Below are positions 34,553 through 43,531 of a stretch of 64,000 nt of DNA, in pieces. The DNA is taken from positions 1,178,001 through 1,242,000 of the forward strand of contig NZ_AP027141.1 of assembly GCF_027943945.1 (NCBI RefSeq). Direction: 5' to 3'. Position 1 is the first letter of the stretch. Every line of letters starts with the position of its first letter. Source of the stretch: Microbacterium terricola (lineage in GTDB: Bacteria; Actinomycetota; Actinomycetes; Actinomycetales; Microbacteriaceae). The translations under genes and the position numbers were made by a program. Below the pieces are notes generated by a model. It had not been told where the DNA came from and made no database searches. It saw nothing but the letters and a program-made list of their open reading frames with translations.

Positions 34553-34596
34553 AATGCCGAAGGGCCCGAGGTCGAGACCCCGGGCCCTTCGGCATT
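34553..34596. terminator. bidirectional terminator between ctaB and a minus-strand gene
   Basis: A perfect 16-bp stem (34553-34568 with 34581-34596) closes a 12-nt loop that holds its own GGTC/GACC pairing. It sits 24 bp after the ctaB stop and 9 bp after the convergent gene's stop, so it can serve both strands. Confidence 0.85.
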
Positions 34597-34605
34597 CCGC
34601 ACTGA

Positions 34606-35004
34606 TCAGCGTGCGGCGGTGAGGTCCTTCTCGTCCGCCTCGACGACCTCGATGTCGTCGAGGGTCCGCTCGTCGCGGTCCTCGGCGACGGCGGGCTCGT
34701 CCACCGCGTCCTCGGGGGACTCGACGACCTCCACCGGGAGGGCAGGACGCAGGGTCGACAGCGCGGCGATGGCCAGCGCCAGCAGGATGCCGACGACGCC
34801 GGCGCCCACGAGCACCGCGCCGACGACGGCCACCGACTGGCCGACGTAGACCTCGATACCCGTCGCCGTGCCGGCGGTGAGCGCTGCCGACATCACGCCG
34901 ATCTTGTCGACGAGCATCAGTGCGCCTGCGGCGGCGCTGGCGGCGGAGGCGACGATGAGCCCCCAGAACGGGGTGCTGCGGGCAAGGCTCGGGCGGTGGG
35001 ACAT
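34606..35004 (-). CDS. small two-helix membrane protein of unknown function
   Basis: 132 residues from ATG 35004 with GAGGAG 8 nt upstream; an earlier start at 35046 is less likely. Two hydrophobic segments (about 14-34 and 54-80) are followed by an acidic cytoplasmic tail rich in Glu and Asp. No catalytic motif is seen. It lies 45 bp after ctaA on the same strand, so it may be co-transcribed with heme A synthase. Confidence 0.6.
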   Translation of the reverse strand: MSHRPSLARSTPFWGLIVASAASAAAGALMLVDKIGVMSAALTAGTATGIEVYVGQSVAVVGAVLVGAGVVGILLALAIAALSTLRPALPVEVVESPEDAVDEPAVAEDRDERTLDDIEVVEADEKDLTAAR

Positions 35005-35049
35005 TCGTGAATCACTCCTCGGGCGCGGCACGGTCGGCCGCGGCATCCC

Positions 35050-36195
35050 TCACCCTTGCAAGGCTGTTCGTGCGCGACCGATGCGAACCCTATGGATCTG
35101 CTGTGCGGCTGTGTCCGTCATCGTGGCCGCGGGCTGTTTCAGATTGAGTGCGAGGACCGTGTAGGCGGCGGCCGAGAGCGAGGCGAGCATCATGTGGATG
35201 CCGACGAGGATCTCGGGGAGACCCTCTCGGGCCTGCCAGATGCCGACGCCGATCTGCACCAGGATCGCGACGACCAGCACGAGCGTCCACGCCCGCACAG
35301 GGAGCTTCAGCACCCACGCCGAGATCGCGAGGACGGTCACGAGCGCCGCCAGGATGTATCCGGGCCACGAGTGGACGTGAGCGAGGACCGTCGCATCGAA
35401 GCCGGTCCGGATGATGTTCTCGTCGCCCGAGTGCGGGCCGGACCCGGTGGTGAGCACGCCGAAGAGGATCGTGGTCGCAAGCGCCACGCCTGTGACATGC
35501 GTGAGGACCGCGAACCACGTCGGCACCGCGCGCACGCGCTGACCCTCGCCCGCGTTCATCCGCACGAGGTAGGCGGCGGTGACGCAGACCAGGAGCAGGG
35601 AGGCGGTGTAGTGGAACCCCACCACGAAGGCGTTCAGGTCCGAGACCACGGCGATGCCGCCCACGACGGCCTGCGCCATGACCCCGCCGAGCACGATCCA
35701 TGCCAGGGCGGCGAGATCGCGACGCCGCGTCACGCGGCGGAGGGAGTCGACGCCGGCGACCACGACGGCAAGGAGGAGCGCCCCGGAGAAGAAGCCGAAC
35801 GCCGGAAGCCCGAAGGGGGCAGCTGCGAAGTACGCCGCCACGCCGAGCGCGATTCCGCCGCCGGCGAACCACAGGGCCCGCGTGACGAGACCGGTGCCGA
35901 TCGCCCGGAGGGTCAAGAGCAGCACGGCGAGCGCCAGGAGGCCCACGAGACCGGTCATCGTGCGGTTGCCGAACTCGATGAGCCCGTGGATGCCCTGCTC
36001 GGGGAGAGGGACGAGCGACTCGGGTGTGCACAGCGGCCACTCCGAGCATCCCAGCCCCGACCACGTGAGGCGCACGGCGCCGCCGGTTCCGATGATCACG
36101 ACCTCGGCGAGGAACGACAGCCAGGCGAGCACGCGCAGCGGCCGGCCGATCAGGGCCGGGGGCGCAGGAGCAGGCGGCACGGAACTCGCGGACAT
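35050..36195 (-). CDS. ctaA: heme A synthase (COX15/CtaA family)
   Basis: 381 residues from ATG 36195. It oxidises the C-8 methyl of heme O to give heme A. Eight transmembrane segments are visible. Heme-ligand His residues lie in HGLIEFGNRT, in VGFHYTASLLL and in VLAHVHSWPG. The extracellular pair LGCSEWPLC carries the two Cys of the first loop. It works with ctaB, which lies 0.5 kb away in the convergent direction; the SURF1 gene at 47.7 kb serves the same oxidase. Confidence 0.92.
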   Translation of the reverse strand: MSASSVPPAPAPPALIGRPLRVLAWLSFLAEVVIIGTGGAVRLTWSGLGCSEWPLCTPESLVPLPEQGIHGLIEFGNRTMTGLVGLLALAVLLLTLRAIGTGLVTRALWFAGGGIALGVAAYFAAAPFGLPAFGFFSGALLLAVVVAGVDSLRRVTRRRDLAALAWIVLGGVMAQAVVGGIAVVSDLNAFVVGFHYTASLLLVCVTAAYLVRMNAGEGQRVRAVPTWFAVLTHVTGVALATTILFGVLTTGSGPHSGDENIIRTGFDATVLAHVHSWPGYILAALVTVLAISAWVLKLPVRAWTLVLVVAILVQIGVGIWQAREGLPEILVGIHMMLASLSAAAYTVLALNLKQPAATMTDTAAQQIHRVRIGRARTALQG

Positions 36196-36271
36196 TCGGG
36201 CGATCGCCTCCAGGGGCGGTTCCGTCGGACGGTCGGGCGACACTCTGCGCGCCCTGCCGGGGTGGAACCTG

Positions 36272-36277
36272 TAGAAT
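36272..36277 (+). promoter_or_regulatory. predicted suf operon -10 box (TAGAAT)
   Basis: TAGAAT lies in the 254-bp divergent gap between ctaA and sufB, giving a leader of about 165 nt. The gap holds no other gene and no recognisable SufR gene. Confidence 0.35.
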
Positions 36278-36449
36278 CGAGGGGTCGGCTGTGCGCGCTC
36301 GAATGCGGCGCACACCACTGACAGTTTAGGCGCGACGAACGGCGCCGATTGAGAGGGCCCGAGAAGCGGCATCCCCCCTCCGGTATCTCCACCGGTGGGT
36401 TCGGGTGCTGGGACGGATCACACCGTCGGGCCCGGAGGAGAACGTGACG

Positions 36450-37868
36450 ATGTCCGATGTGCTGATCGACCGACCAGAGCTCGAGAGCCTGGGTCAATAC
36501 GAGTTCGGCTGGCACGACGCCGACGCCGCGGGTGCCAGTGCGCGCCGAGGCCTGAGCGAGGCCGTCGTGCGCGACATCTCGGCGCTCAAGAGCGAGCCGG
36601 AATGGATGCTGAAGAACCGGCTCAAGGGCCTGGCGCTGTTCGAGCGCAAGCCCATGCCGACCTGGGGCGCCGACCTCAGCGGCATCGACTTCGACAACAT
36701 CAAGTACTTCGTCCGCTCCACCGAGAAGCAGGCGCAGTCGTGGGAGGACCTCCCCGACGACATCAAGAACACGTACGAGAAGCTCGGCATCCCCGAGGCT
36801 GAGCGCGCGCGCCTGGTCGCCGGTGTGGCCGCGCAGTACGAGTCCGAGGTCGTCTACCACCAGATCCAGAAGGAGCTGGAGGACCAGGGCGTCATCTTCA
36901 TGGACACCGACACGGCGCTCAAGGAGCACCCGGAGTTCTTCGAGGAGTACTTCGGCACCGTGATCCCGTCCGGCGACAACAAGTTCGCCGCGCTGAACAC
37001 GGCCGTGTGGTCGGGCGGCTCGTTCGTCTACGTCCCCAAGGGCGTGCACGTCGAGATCCCGCTGCAGGCCTACTTCCGCATCAACACCGAGAACATGGGC
37101 CAGTTCGAGCGGACCCTGATCATCGCGGACGAGGACTCGTACGTGCACTACATCGAGGGCTGCACCGCGCCGATCTACAAGAGCGACTCGCTGCACTCGG
37201 CCGTCGTCGAGATCATCGTGAAGAAGAACGCCCGCGTGCGCTACACGACGATCCAGAACTGGTCGAACAACGTCTACAACCTCGTCACCAAGCGCGCCAT
37301 CGCGCACGAGGGCGCGACCATGGAATGGGTCGACGGCAACATCGGCTCCAAGGTCACGATGAAGTACCCGTCGATCTTCCTCGTCGGTGAGCGCGCCAAG
37401 GGCGAGACGCTCTCTGTCGCCTTCGCGGGCCCCGGCCAGCACCAGGACGCCGGCGCGAAGATGATCCACATGGCGCCGTACACGCAGTCCTCGATCGTGT
37501 CGAAGTCGATCGCCCGCGGCGGCGGGCGCGCCGGCTACCGCGGCGAGGTGCGTGTCGACGCCAACGCCCACCACTCGGCCAACACGGTCCGCTGCGACGC
37601 GCTCCTGGTCGACACGATCTCCCGCAGCGACACCTACCCGGCGATCGACATCCGCGTCGACGACGTGCAGCTCGGCCACGAGGCGACCGTCTCGAAGGTG
37701 AGCGAGGAGCAGCTGTTCTACCTGCAGTCGCGCGGCATGCCCGAGGACGAGGCGATGGCGATGATCGTCCGCGGCTTCATCGAGCCGATCGCCCGTGAAC
37801 TGCCCATGGAATACGCCCTCGAGCTGAACAAGCTCATCGAGATGGGCATGGAAGGATCGGTCGGCTAG
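36450..37868 (+). CDS. sufB: Fe-S cluster assembly scaffold SufB
   Basis: 472 residues from ATG 36450 with GGAGGAG 9 nt upstream. SufB builds Fe-S clusters in the SufBCD complex. The beta-helix core motifs [20 protein letters not shown] and [12 protein letters not shown] carry conserved Cys residues, and [16 protein letters not shown] is the SufD-contact region. The length equals other actinobacterial SufB proteins. The sufD ATG follows the stop with no spacing. Confidence 0.96.
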   Translation: MSDVLIDRPELESLGQYEFGWHDADAAGASARRGLSEAVVRDISALKSEPEWMLKNRLKGLALFERKPMPTWGADLSGIDFDNIKYFVRSTEKQAQSWEDLPDDIKNTYEKLGIPEAERARLVAGVAAQYESEVVYHQIQKELEDQGVIFMDTDTALKEHPEFFEEYFGTVIPSGDNKFAALNTAVWSGGSFVYVPKGVHVEIPLQAYFRINTENMGQFERTLIIADEDSYVHYIEGCTAPIYKSDSLHSAVVEIIVKKNARVRYTTIQNWSNNVYNLVTKRAIAHEGATMEWVDGNIGSKVTMKYPSIFLVGERAKGETLSVAFAGPGQHQDAGAKMIHMAPYTQSSIVSKSIARGGGRAGYRGEVRVDANAHHSANTVRCDALLVDTISRSDTYPAIDIRVDDVQLGHEATVSKVSEEQLFYLQSRGMPEDEAMAMIVRGFIEPIARELPMEYALELNKLIEMGMEGSVG

Positions 37869-39071
37869 ATGACGACCACGACTGAGGCACCCCAGGTGGT
37901 GCCGGGTTCCCGAGCGCACTCCGACGGGGCCGGCGCCTTCACTCCGGTGCAGACCCGGTCCGAGCGCCCCACCTCGTTCGAACCCGGCGACTTCTCCGCG
38001 CCGAGCAACCGGGAGGTCAACTGGCGGTACACGCCGGTGGACCGGCTCGCCCCGCTGTTCGCCGACGAGGACGCCGCCGACGCGGTCGAGTACCGCATCG
38101 ATGCCCCCGAGGGCTTCGTGGTCCCGTCGCAGGGTCACGACGCCGCGGTCCGCGGCGAGGTGTTCCGCCCGGAGGATCTGTCAGCCGCCATCGCGTGGAA
38201 GCGCAGCGCCGACGCCCTGCACGTGCGCATCCCCGCCGACCTCGAGCACGAGGGCCTCGTGCGGATCGATGTCGTCGGCACCGACGCGTCGCTGCGCGCC
38301 ACCGCGCACGTGGTCGTCGAAGCCCTCCCGAACTCCTCGGCCACCGTGCTGCTGCACCACACCGGCTCGGCGCAGTACGCCCAGAACGTCGAGATCATCG
38401 TCCGCGACGGCGCCCGACTCAACCTCATCACCGTGCAGCGGTGGGAGGACGACGCGCTCCACACCGCGTCCCACCAGGCCCGCGTCGACCGCGACGCGAC
38501 CCTCATCCACACCGTCATCAGCTTCGGCGGCGGCGTCGTGCGGGTGAACCCGTCGGTCGAGCTCGCCGGAGCCGGTTCCGAGGCGAAGCTGTACGGCCTG
38601 TCGTACTCGGACGCCGGCCAGCACCTGGAGAGCCAGGTGTTCCTCTTCCACAAGGGCCCTCACACGAAGGGCGACGTCCTCTACAAGGGCGCGCTCCAGG
38701 GTGTCGGCGCGCGCAGCGTCTGGATCGGTGACGTGCTCATCGGACCGGATGCCGTGGGCACCGACTCGTACGAGGCCAACCGCAACCTCGTGCTCACCGA
38801 CGGCGCCCGCGCCGACTCGGTGCCGAACCTCGAGATCGAGACCGGCGACATCCAGGGCGCGGGCCACGCCAGCGCCACGGGTCGCTTCGACGACGAGCAG
38901 CTGTTCTACCTCCAGGCCCGTGGCATCAGCGAAGACGAGGCGCGCCGCCTCGTCGTGATCGGCTTCCTGGCCGAGATCGTCCAGAAGCTGGGCATCCCGT
39001 CGCTGGAGGCCGAGCTCGCCGAGGCGATCGAGGCCGAGCTCGCGGCCGTCGCGCCGGAGGTCGCCGAGTGA
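37869..39071 (+). CDS. sufD: Fe-S cluster assembly protein SufD
   Basis: 400 residues. SufD pairs with SufB over a SufC dimer. HHTGSAQYAQNVEIIVRDGA and the C-terminal GRFDDEQLFYLQARGISEDEARRLVV segment are recognisable. The gene starts immediately after sufB and its stop overlaps the GTG of the Rieske gene (GTGA). Confidence 0.95.
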   Translation: MTTTTEAPQVVPGSRAHSDGAGAFTPVQTRSERPTSFEPGDFSAPSNREVNWRYTPVDRLAPLFADEDAADAVEYRIDAPEGFVVPSQGHDAAVRGEVFRPEDLSAAIAWKRSADALHVRIPADLEHEGLVRIDVVGTDASLRATAHVVVEALPNSSATVLLHHTGSAQYAQNVEIIVRDGARLNLITVQRWEDDALHTASHQARVDRDATLIHTVISFGGGVVRVNPSVELAGAGSEAKLYGLSYSDAGQHLESQVFLFHKGPHTKGDVLYKGALQGVGARSVWIGDVLIGPDAVGTDSYEANRNLVLTDGARADSVPNLEIETGDIQGAGHASATGRFDDEQLFYLQARGISEDEARRLVVIGFLAEIVQKLGIPSLEAELAEAIEAELAAVAPEVAE

Positions 39072-39397
39072 GCGCGACCCGTGTCTGCGCGCTGAGCGAG
39101 CTGGAGCAGGACACCGCGCGGCGCGTCGAGGTAGACGGCGTGCCCATGGCCGTGGTCCTCGACGGCAACGGCGAGGTGCACGCGATCGGCGACACCTGCA
39201 CGCACGGCGACATCTCTCTGTCCGAGGGCTTCGTCGAGGGCGACACGCTCGAGTGCTGGGCCCACGGCTCGGCGTTCTCGCTGAGCACCGGCCGCCCCCT
39301 CAACCTTCCGGCCTACGAGCCGGTGCCCGTGTACGCGGTCACGATCGACGGGGACGACGTCCTCATCGACCCGGCCGTGCGCAAAGAAGTGAACTGA
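39068..39397 (+). CDS. Rieske [2Fe-2S] ferredoxin-like protein in the suf operon
   Basis: 109 residues from GTG. The Rieske signature is CTHG...CWAHG, with two Cys and two His ligands, in a short soluble domain like the ferredoxin subunits of non-heme iron oxygenases. Position between sufD and sufC is conserved in Actinobacteria, so it probably helps electron delivery for cluster assembly or is a client protein. It has no signal peptide. Confidence 0.9.
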   Translation: MSATRVCALSELEQDTARRVEVDGVPMAVVLDGNGEVHAIGDTCTHGDISLSEGFVEGDTLECWAHGSAFSLSTGRPLNLPAYEPVPVYAVTIDGDDVLIDPAVRKEVN

Positions 39398-39410
39398 AGA
39401 AGGAAGACAC

Positions 39411-40205
39411 ATGTCTGTTCTGGAGATCCGCGACCTGCACGTGACGGTCGAGACCGAAGACGGGACCACGCCGATCCTCAACGGCGTCGACCTGACCATC
39501 CGCACCGGTGAGACCCACGCGATCATGGGCCCCAACGGCTCGGGCAAGTCGACGCTCGCGTACACGATCGCCGGCCACCCCAAGTACACGGTCACGAGCG
39601 GCTCGATCTCGCTCGACGGCGAGAACGTGCTCGAGATGACCGTGGACGAGCGCGCACGCGCCGGCCTGTTCCTCGCGATGCAGTACCCGGTCGAGATCCC
39701 CGGCGTGACCGTCACGAACTTCCTGCGCACCGCGAAGACCGCGATCGACGGCGAGGCCCCCGCGATTCGCACGTGGACCAAGGACGTCAAGAGCGCGATG
39801 AAGAACCTGCGCATGGACCCGAAGTTCGCTGCCCGCAACGTCAACGAGGGCTTCTCCGGCGGCGAGAAGAAGCGCCATGAGATCCTTCAACTCGAGCTGC
39901 TGAAGCCGGCGATCGCGGTGCTCGACGAGACCGACTCGGGCCTCGACGTCGACGCGCTGAAGATCGTCTCCGAGGGCGTGAACCGCGCCAAGGGCGAGAC
40001 CGACCTCGGCGTCCTGCTGATCACGCACTACACCCGCATCCTGAAGTACATCAAGCCGGACTTCGTGCACGTGATGGTCGCCGGTCGCATCGCCGAGGAG
40101 GGCGGGCCGGAGCTCGCCGAACGCCTCGAGAACGAGGGCTACGACCGCTTCCTCGAGCCGTTCGCCGACGAGATCGCCGCTGCCGCCGACGGCAGCGGAG
40201 CGTAG
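39411..40205 (+). CDS. sufC: Fe-S cluster assembly ATPase SufC
   Basis: 264 residues. The ABC-type ATPase has Walker A GPNGSGKST, signature FSGGEKKRHEI and Walker B with ETDSGLDVDAL, which is the SufC version (the extra DETDSGLD). It drives shape changes of SufBD. A GAAGGA ribosome-binding site precedes the ATG. Confidence 0.96.
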   Translation: MSVLEIRDLHVTVETEDGTTPILNGVDLTIRTGETHAIMGPNGSGKSTLAYTIAGHPKYTVTSGSISLDGENVLEMTVDERARAGLFLAMQYPVEIPGVTVTNFLRTAKTAIDGEAPAIRTWTKDVKSAMKNLRMDPKFAARNVNEGFSGGEKKRHEILQLELLKPAIAVLDETDSGLDVDALKIVSEGVNRAKGETDLGVLLITHYTRILKYIKPDFVHVMVAGRIAEEGGPELAERLENEGYDRFLEPFADEIAAAADGSGA

Positions 40206-40214
40206 GATCGCAGC

Positions 40215-40544
40215 ATGACCGCGACCCTCACATCCGAGAAGTACGACGAGGTCACCGAGGCTCTCAAGGACGTCATGGATCCCGAGCTCGGGATCAACGT
40301 CGTCGACCTCGGCCTCATCTACGATCTGGCGTGGGACGACGAGAACGACGCTCTGGTCATCCACATGACCCTGACCTCCGCGGGCTGCCCGCTCACCGAC
40401 GTGCTCGAGGAGCAAACCGCGCAGGCGCTCGACGAGGTCGTGGAGCGGTTCCGGATCAACTGGGTCTGGATGCCGCCGTGGGGACCCGAGCGCATCACCG
40501 ACGACGGGCGCGACATGATGCGCGCGCTCGGCTTCGCCATCTGA
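40215..40544 (+). CDS. DUF59/MIP18 family metal-sulfur cluster assembly factor
   Basis: 109 residues. DPELGINVVDLGLIYDL and SAGCPLTDVLEEQ are the MIP18/DUF59 signatures, with one conserved Cys. SufT-type members help late Fe-S assembly. It lies 9 bp after sufC but also has TAGGAT exactly 6 nt before its ATG (40203-40208), so it may be transcribed separately as a leaderless mRNA. No sufS or sufU gene lies between sufC and this gene. Confidence 0.9.
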   Translation: MTATLTSEKYDEVTEALKDVMDPELGINVVDLGLIYDLAWDDENDALVIHMTLTSAGCPLTDVLEEQTAQALDEVVERFRINWVWMPPWGPERITDDGRDMMRALGFAI

Positions 40545-40570
40545 GCGGATCCGACTCCTCGCAGACGGTC

Positions 40571-40599
40571 TTGTGCCGCCTCTGAGCCGCCCCTAGTAT
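40571..40599 (+). promoter_or_regulatory. predicted sigma-A promoter of the lipoprotein gene
   Basis: TTGTGC (40571-40576), a 17-bp spacer and TAGTAT (40594-40599). This is the clearest -35/-10 pair of the window. Confidence 0.55.
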
Positions 40600-40607
40600 G
40601 CGGCCAA

Positions 40608-40627
40608 CGATCGCGCTGACGCGATCG
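40608..40627 (+). other. 5'-leader hairpin before the FecR-like lipoprotein
   Basis: CGATCGCG and CGCGATCG form a perfect 8-bp stem with a CTGA loop just downstream of the expected transcript start and 22 bp before the ATG. It could stabilise the message or bind a regulator. Confidence 0.4.
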
Positions 40628-40649
40628 CGCTTCTGGGGGGGAGTGGGCC

Positions 40650-41855
40650 ATGCGCGCACGCGCCATCGTCCTGCTGTGCGCCGTTGCGGCGCTCACGATG
40701 AGCGGCTGCTCGTCGCCGCCTGCTGAGGAGCCGGGCGTCAGCGCCACCGTCCTCGTCCACTCGGGCGAGGCCTCCCTCGACACCGCCGACGCGACACGCA
40801 CCCTCGACGACGGCGACGTCGTGGTCGAAGGCGATGTCATCCGCGTGGACGGCGACGACGCCGTCGTCGAGCTGACCTGGTCGGACGGCGCCGTGACCAG
40901 GCTCGGTCCCGCCACGGTGTTCACGGTCGGCCAGCCGGACGCGCGCCTCGGCACGCGCGGAACGCAAGACGGGGGCATGAGCTGGAACCGCCTTGCTGCG
41001 TCGGACGACGCGGCCGCGACGTCCACCGCGGCCGCCGATCCCGCGGCGGGCGTGCCCTACGCCCTCGACATCGTGGGGGCCGATCGCGCGGAGGGACGCG
41101 GGCCCCTCTTCCTGGTGGACTGCACGCAGAGCCCGTGCCGGATCCTCGGGACCGGCGGCACAGCCGACATCGGATCGGAGACCACCTTCCGTCGCGGGAA
41201 GGTGGACACGGTCGTCGACTCGGGTGCACCGGCATCGTGGGGCGAGCTGATGACCGACCCCTGGGCGCAGGAGAACGCGGAACTCGATGAGGACGCCGAC
41301 TTCGTGCCGGTCGTCGACCTGTTCGCGGATGCCGATCCGTCGCGAGCCGTTCTCGACGGCACGTTCGATGTGCTGCGGACCTACAAGACCTCCGACTGCA
41401 GCGGACCGGGATGTTCGGGCATTATCCGACATGCTCCGGGTGACACACGCGAGCTGGTCTACTCGTTCCATCAGGACTGCGCCGTCGAGCCGTGCTCGGC
41501 GAGCGTGGACACCCAGACCGTCGACGCATTCACGGATCAGATCTCGGATGCCACGGCTCCACTCGTCGCTGGCGCCGAGGATTACACCTGGGGAACGGAC
41601 AGCGAGCTGCCGATCTGTCAATACGACGATGCGACCGGGACCCACGAGACGGGCCGGGCATCCAATGTGATCAGATGGCAGGTGACGCCATCGAAGGCGG
41701 AGGTGCGTAACGGCGTCTTCGTGGTGACGGAGCTCACGGGGGACACCCACGCGAGGTACACCGTCGTGGAGCCGACCGCCATCCCCGGCTGCGAGCAGTT
41801 CGAGAGAACCTGGAGCTCGTCGTCCGATCTCGTCCTCACGAAGAGGGAGGGATGA
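40650..41855 (+). CDS. FecR-like domain lipoprotein, function unknown
   Basis: 401 residues. A lipoprotein signal peptide ends in LTMSGC (lipobox, Cys20), so the protein is anchored outside the membrane. Residues about 30-95 follow the FecR pattern (GEASLDTADATRTLDDGDVV, then DGAVTRLGPATVFTV). The rest has Cys pairs DCTQSPC, DCSGPGC and DCAVEPC, likely disulphides outside the cell, and no known catalytic motif. Its stop overlaps the ATG of a large membrane protein by 4 bp, so the two are a functional unit. It could be a signal receptor, a cell-surface assembly factor or part of an export system. Confidence 0.6.
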   Translation: MRARAIVLLCAVAALTMSGCSSPPAEEPGVSATVLVHSGEASLDTADATRTLDDGDVVVEGDVIRVDGDDAVVELTWSDGAVTRLGPATVFTVGQPDARLGTRGTQDGGMSWNRLAASDDAAATSTAAADPAAGVPYALDIVGADRAEGRGPLFLVDCTQSPCRILGTGGTADIGSETTFRRGKVDTVVDSGAPASWGELMTDPWAQENAELDEDADFVPVVDLFADADPSRAVLDGTFDVLRTYKTSDCSGPGCSGIIRHAPGDTRELVYSFHQDCAVEPCSASVDTQTVDAFTDQISDATAPLVAGAEDYTWGTDSELPICQYDDATGTHETGRASNVIRWQVTPSKAEVRNGVFVVTELTGDTHARYTVVEPTAIPGCEQFERTWSSSSDLVLTKREG

Positions 41856-43531
41856 TGCGCGCCGCGCGATGGGCGGTCGCCCTCGTGGTGGCCGCCGCGA
41901 TCTGCGGCGCTGCGCCCGCCGCCCACGCGGCCGATGACGCGGACGACACCGACGTCGCCGCGCCCGGAACGGCCGTCTATGCCGTCGAGGTGACCGACAT
42001 CAGCGTCGGGCCGGATGGCGATGGCGAGCCGCGCAGCACGAGCGGCGAGGTGCGGATCGCGTGCGTCGGCACCGTCTGCGCGGTCGTCGCGGCGCCAGGA
42101 CCGGGCGTGCTGGCCGGCACCGCGCTCGCGTCCGGTGCTCTGTCCGGCGAGACGAGCTCCGACGGCGCGGGGAGTGCGTGCACCCAGGGGCGCGGCGAGC
42201 GCGAGATCGTGGTGTCGGCGTCCGACACGGGTTTCGAAGCGCACCTGACGCAATCGCCGCTCGACTGGGAGGAGTGCCCCGACGGCACCGATGCCTACGG
42301 ACACGGCAGGGACATCACGTGGACCGGAGCCCTCGTCGCCGCGGACGCGTGCGTCTTCGACGAGCAGGGGTGCCTCGACGGTGCGGTCACCGCATCCCGT
42401 CTCTGGTCGGGGGATCCAGCCGCGCCGAGCGTGCTGAGCGGACTCGCCACCCCCGCGACAGCCGGCACGGCACCCGTGCAGCTCGGCCTCGCCGCGCTGC
42501 TCGCGATCGTCCTGGTGCTGCTGGTCGCGTTCCCGACGGCGCTGCTCAACTCGGCCGCAGAGCAGGGCTCGGGCCGCCTCGCCGGATGGTGGGCGGGCCG
42601 GAGGGCGCGCACGTCCGGCCCGGTCGAGGAGGACACCGGGCTTCCCCGACCGCGAGCCTGGCTGCACTCCTGGTGGTGGGCAGGCGCGGGCGTGCTGGCC
42701 GCGGGGATCATCTCCGCCTTCGTCGATCCGCAGTTCGGGCTGAATCCGGGCAGCGCGCGCGTGATCCTCTCGATCCTGGCGTCGTTCGCGCTCGACGTCG
42801 TGATGGGCTGGGTGGTCGTGGTCATGGTGATGCGCCGCGCGGTCCCCGGCGCGACGCACACCTTCGACTTCCAGCCGCTGACCCTGCTGATCGTCGTCCT
42901 CGCTGTGGTCTTCACGCGGATCACCGGGTTCGAGCCGGGGATCGTCTTCGGCCTCGTGGCGGGTGTCGCGTTCGGCGCGCTGGCCGGCAGGGCCCAGGAG
43001 GCCCGCGTCGCCCTGACGAGCTTGGGCTACGCGTTCGTCGTGGCCCTGGTCGCCTGGGTCCTGTACGGGATGCTGGGCGGCGGCGCGGCGTCGGGTGAGT
43101 CCTTCTGGGGCACGTTCACCGTGGAGCTGCTGTCCGCCGCGGCGATCGGTGGAATGGCGGCGCTGCCGATCGCCCTGTTCCCCGTGCGCGGGCTGCCGGG
43201 TGCAGCGGTGTTCGCGTGGAACCGCTGGGTGTGGGGTGCGTGCTACCTCCTCGGCCTCTTCGCGTTCTTCGTCGTGCTGATGCCGATGCCGTTCTCGTGG
43301 GCCGAGGTGTCGCTGAACCTCTCCGCCTGGATCGGCCTCTACGTGGTCTACCTCGTCGGAGCGCTGCTGCTGTGGCTCCTGATCGCGCGCCCATGGGATC
43401 GGACCGCCGACGAGGGGGAACGAACCGACGGGGGAGACGCGCCCGAGCGCGTGGACGCGACGGATGCGGAGGTGTCACAGTCCGACCCCGACGCGGTCGC
43501 GTCCGTGGCCGTCGATAGAGTCGAAGGGTGA
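41852..43531 (+). CDS. polytopic membrane protein with Cys-rich ectodomain, function unknown
   Basis: 559 residues. A signal peptide (about 1-27, ending AHAA) is followed by an outside domain (to about 205) with IACVGTVC and DACVFDEQGC Cys pairs. Nine or so transmembrane segments run from about 208 to 505, including RITGFEPGIVFGLVAG. The C-terminal tail is acidic and cytoplasmic. It overlaps the FecR-like lipoprotein gene by 4 bp and its stop overlaps the MalY-type gene by 4 bp. The ectodomain loosely resembles the Cys-paired domain of the lipoprotein. No function can be assigned. Confidence 0.6.
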   Translation: MMRAARWAVALVVAAAICGAAPAAHAADDADDTDVAAPGTAVYAVEVTDISVGPDGDGEPRSTSGEVRIACVGTVCAVVAAPGPGVLAGTALASGALSGETSSDGAGSACTQGRGEREIVVSASDTGFEAHLTQSPLDWEECPDGTDAYGHGRDITWTGALVAADACVFDEQGCLDGAVTASRLWSGDPAAPSVLSGLATPATAGTAPVQLGLAALLAIVLVLLVAFPTALLNSAAEQGSGRLAGWWAGRRARTSGPVEEDTGLPRPRAWLHSWWWAGAGVLAAGIISAFVDPQFGLNPGSARVILSILASFALDVVMGWVVVVMVMRRAVPGATHTFDFQPLTLLIVVLAVVFTRITGFEPGIVFGLVAGVAFGALAGRAQEARVALTSLGYAFVVALVAWVLYGMLGGGAASGESFWGTFTVELLSAAAIGGMAALPIALFPVRGLPGAAVFAWNRWVWGACYLLGLFAFFVVLMPMPFSWAEVSLNLSAWIGLYVVYLVGALLLWLLIARPWDRTADEGERTDGGDAPERVDATDAEVSQSDPDAVASVAVDRVEG

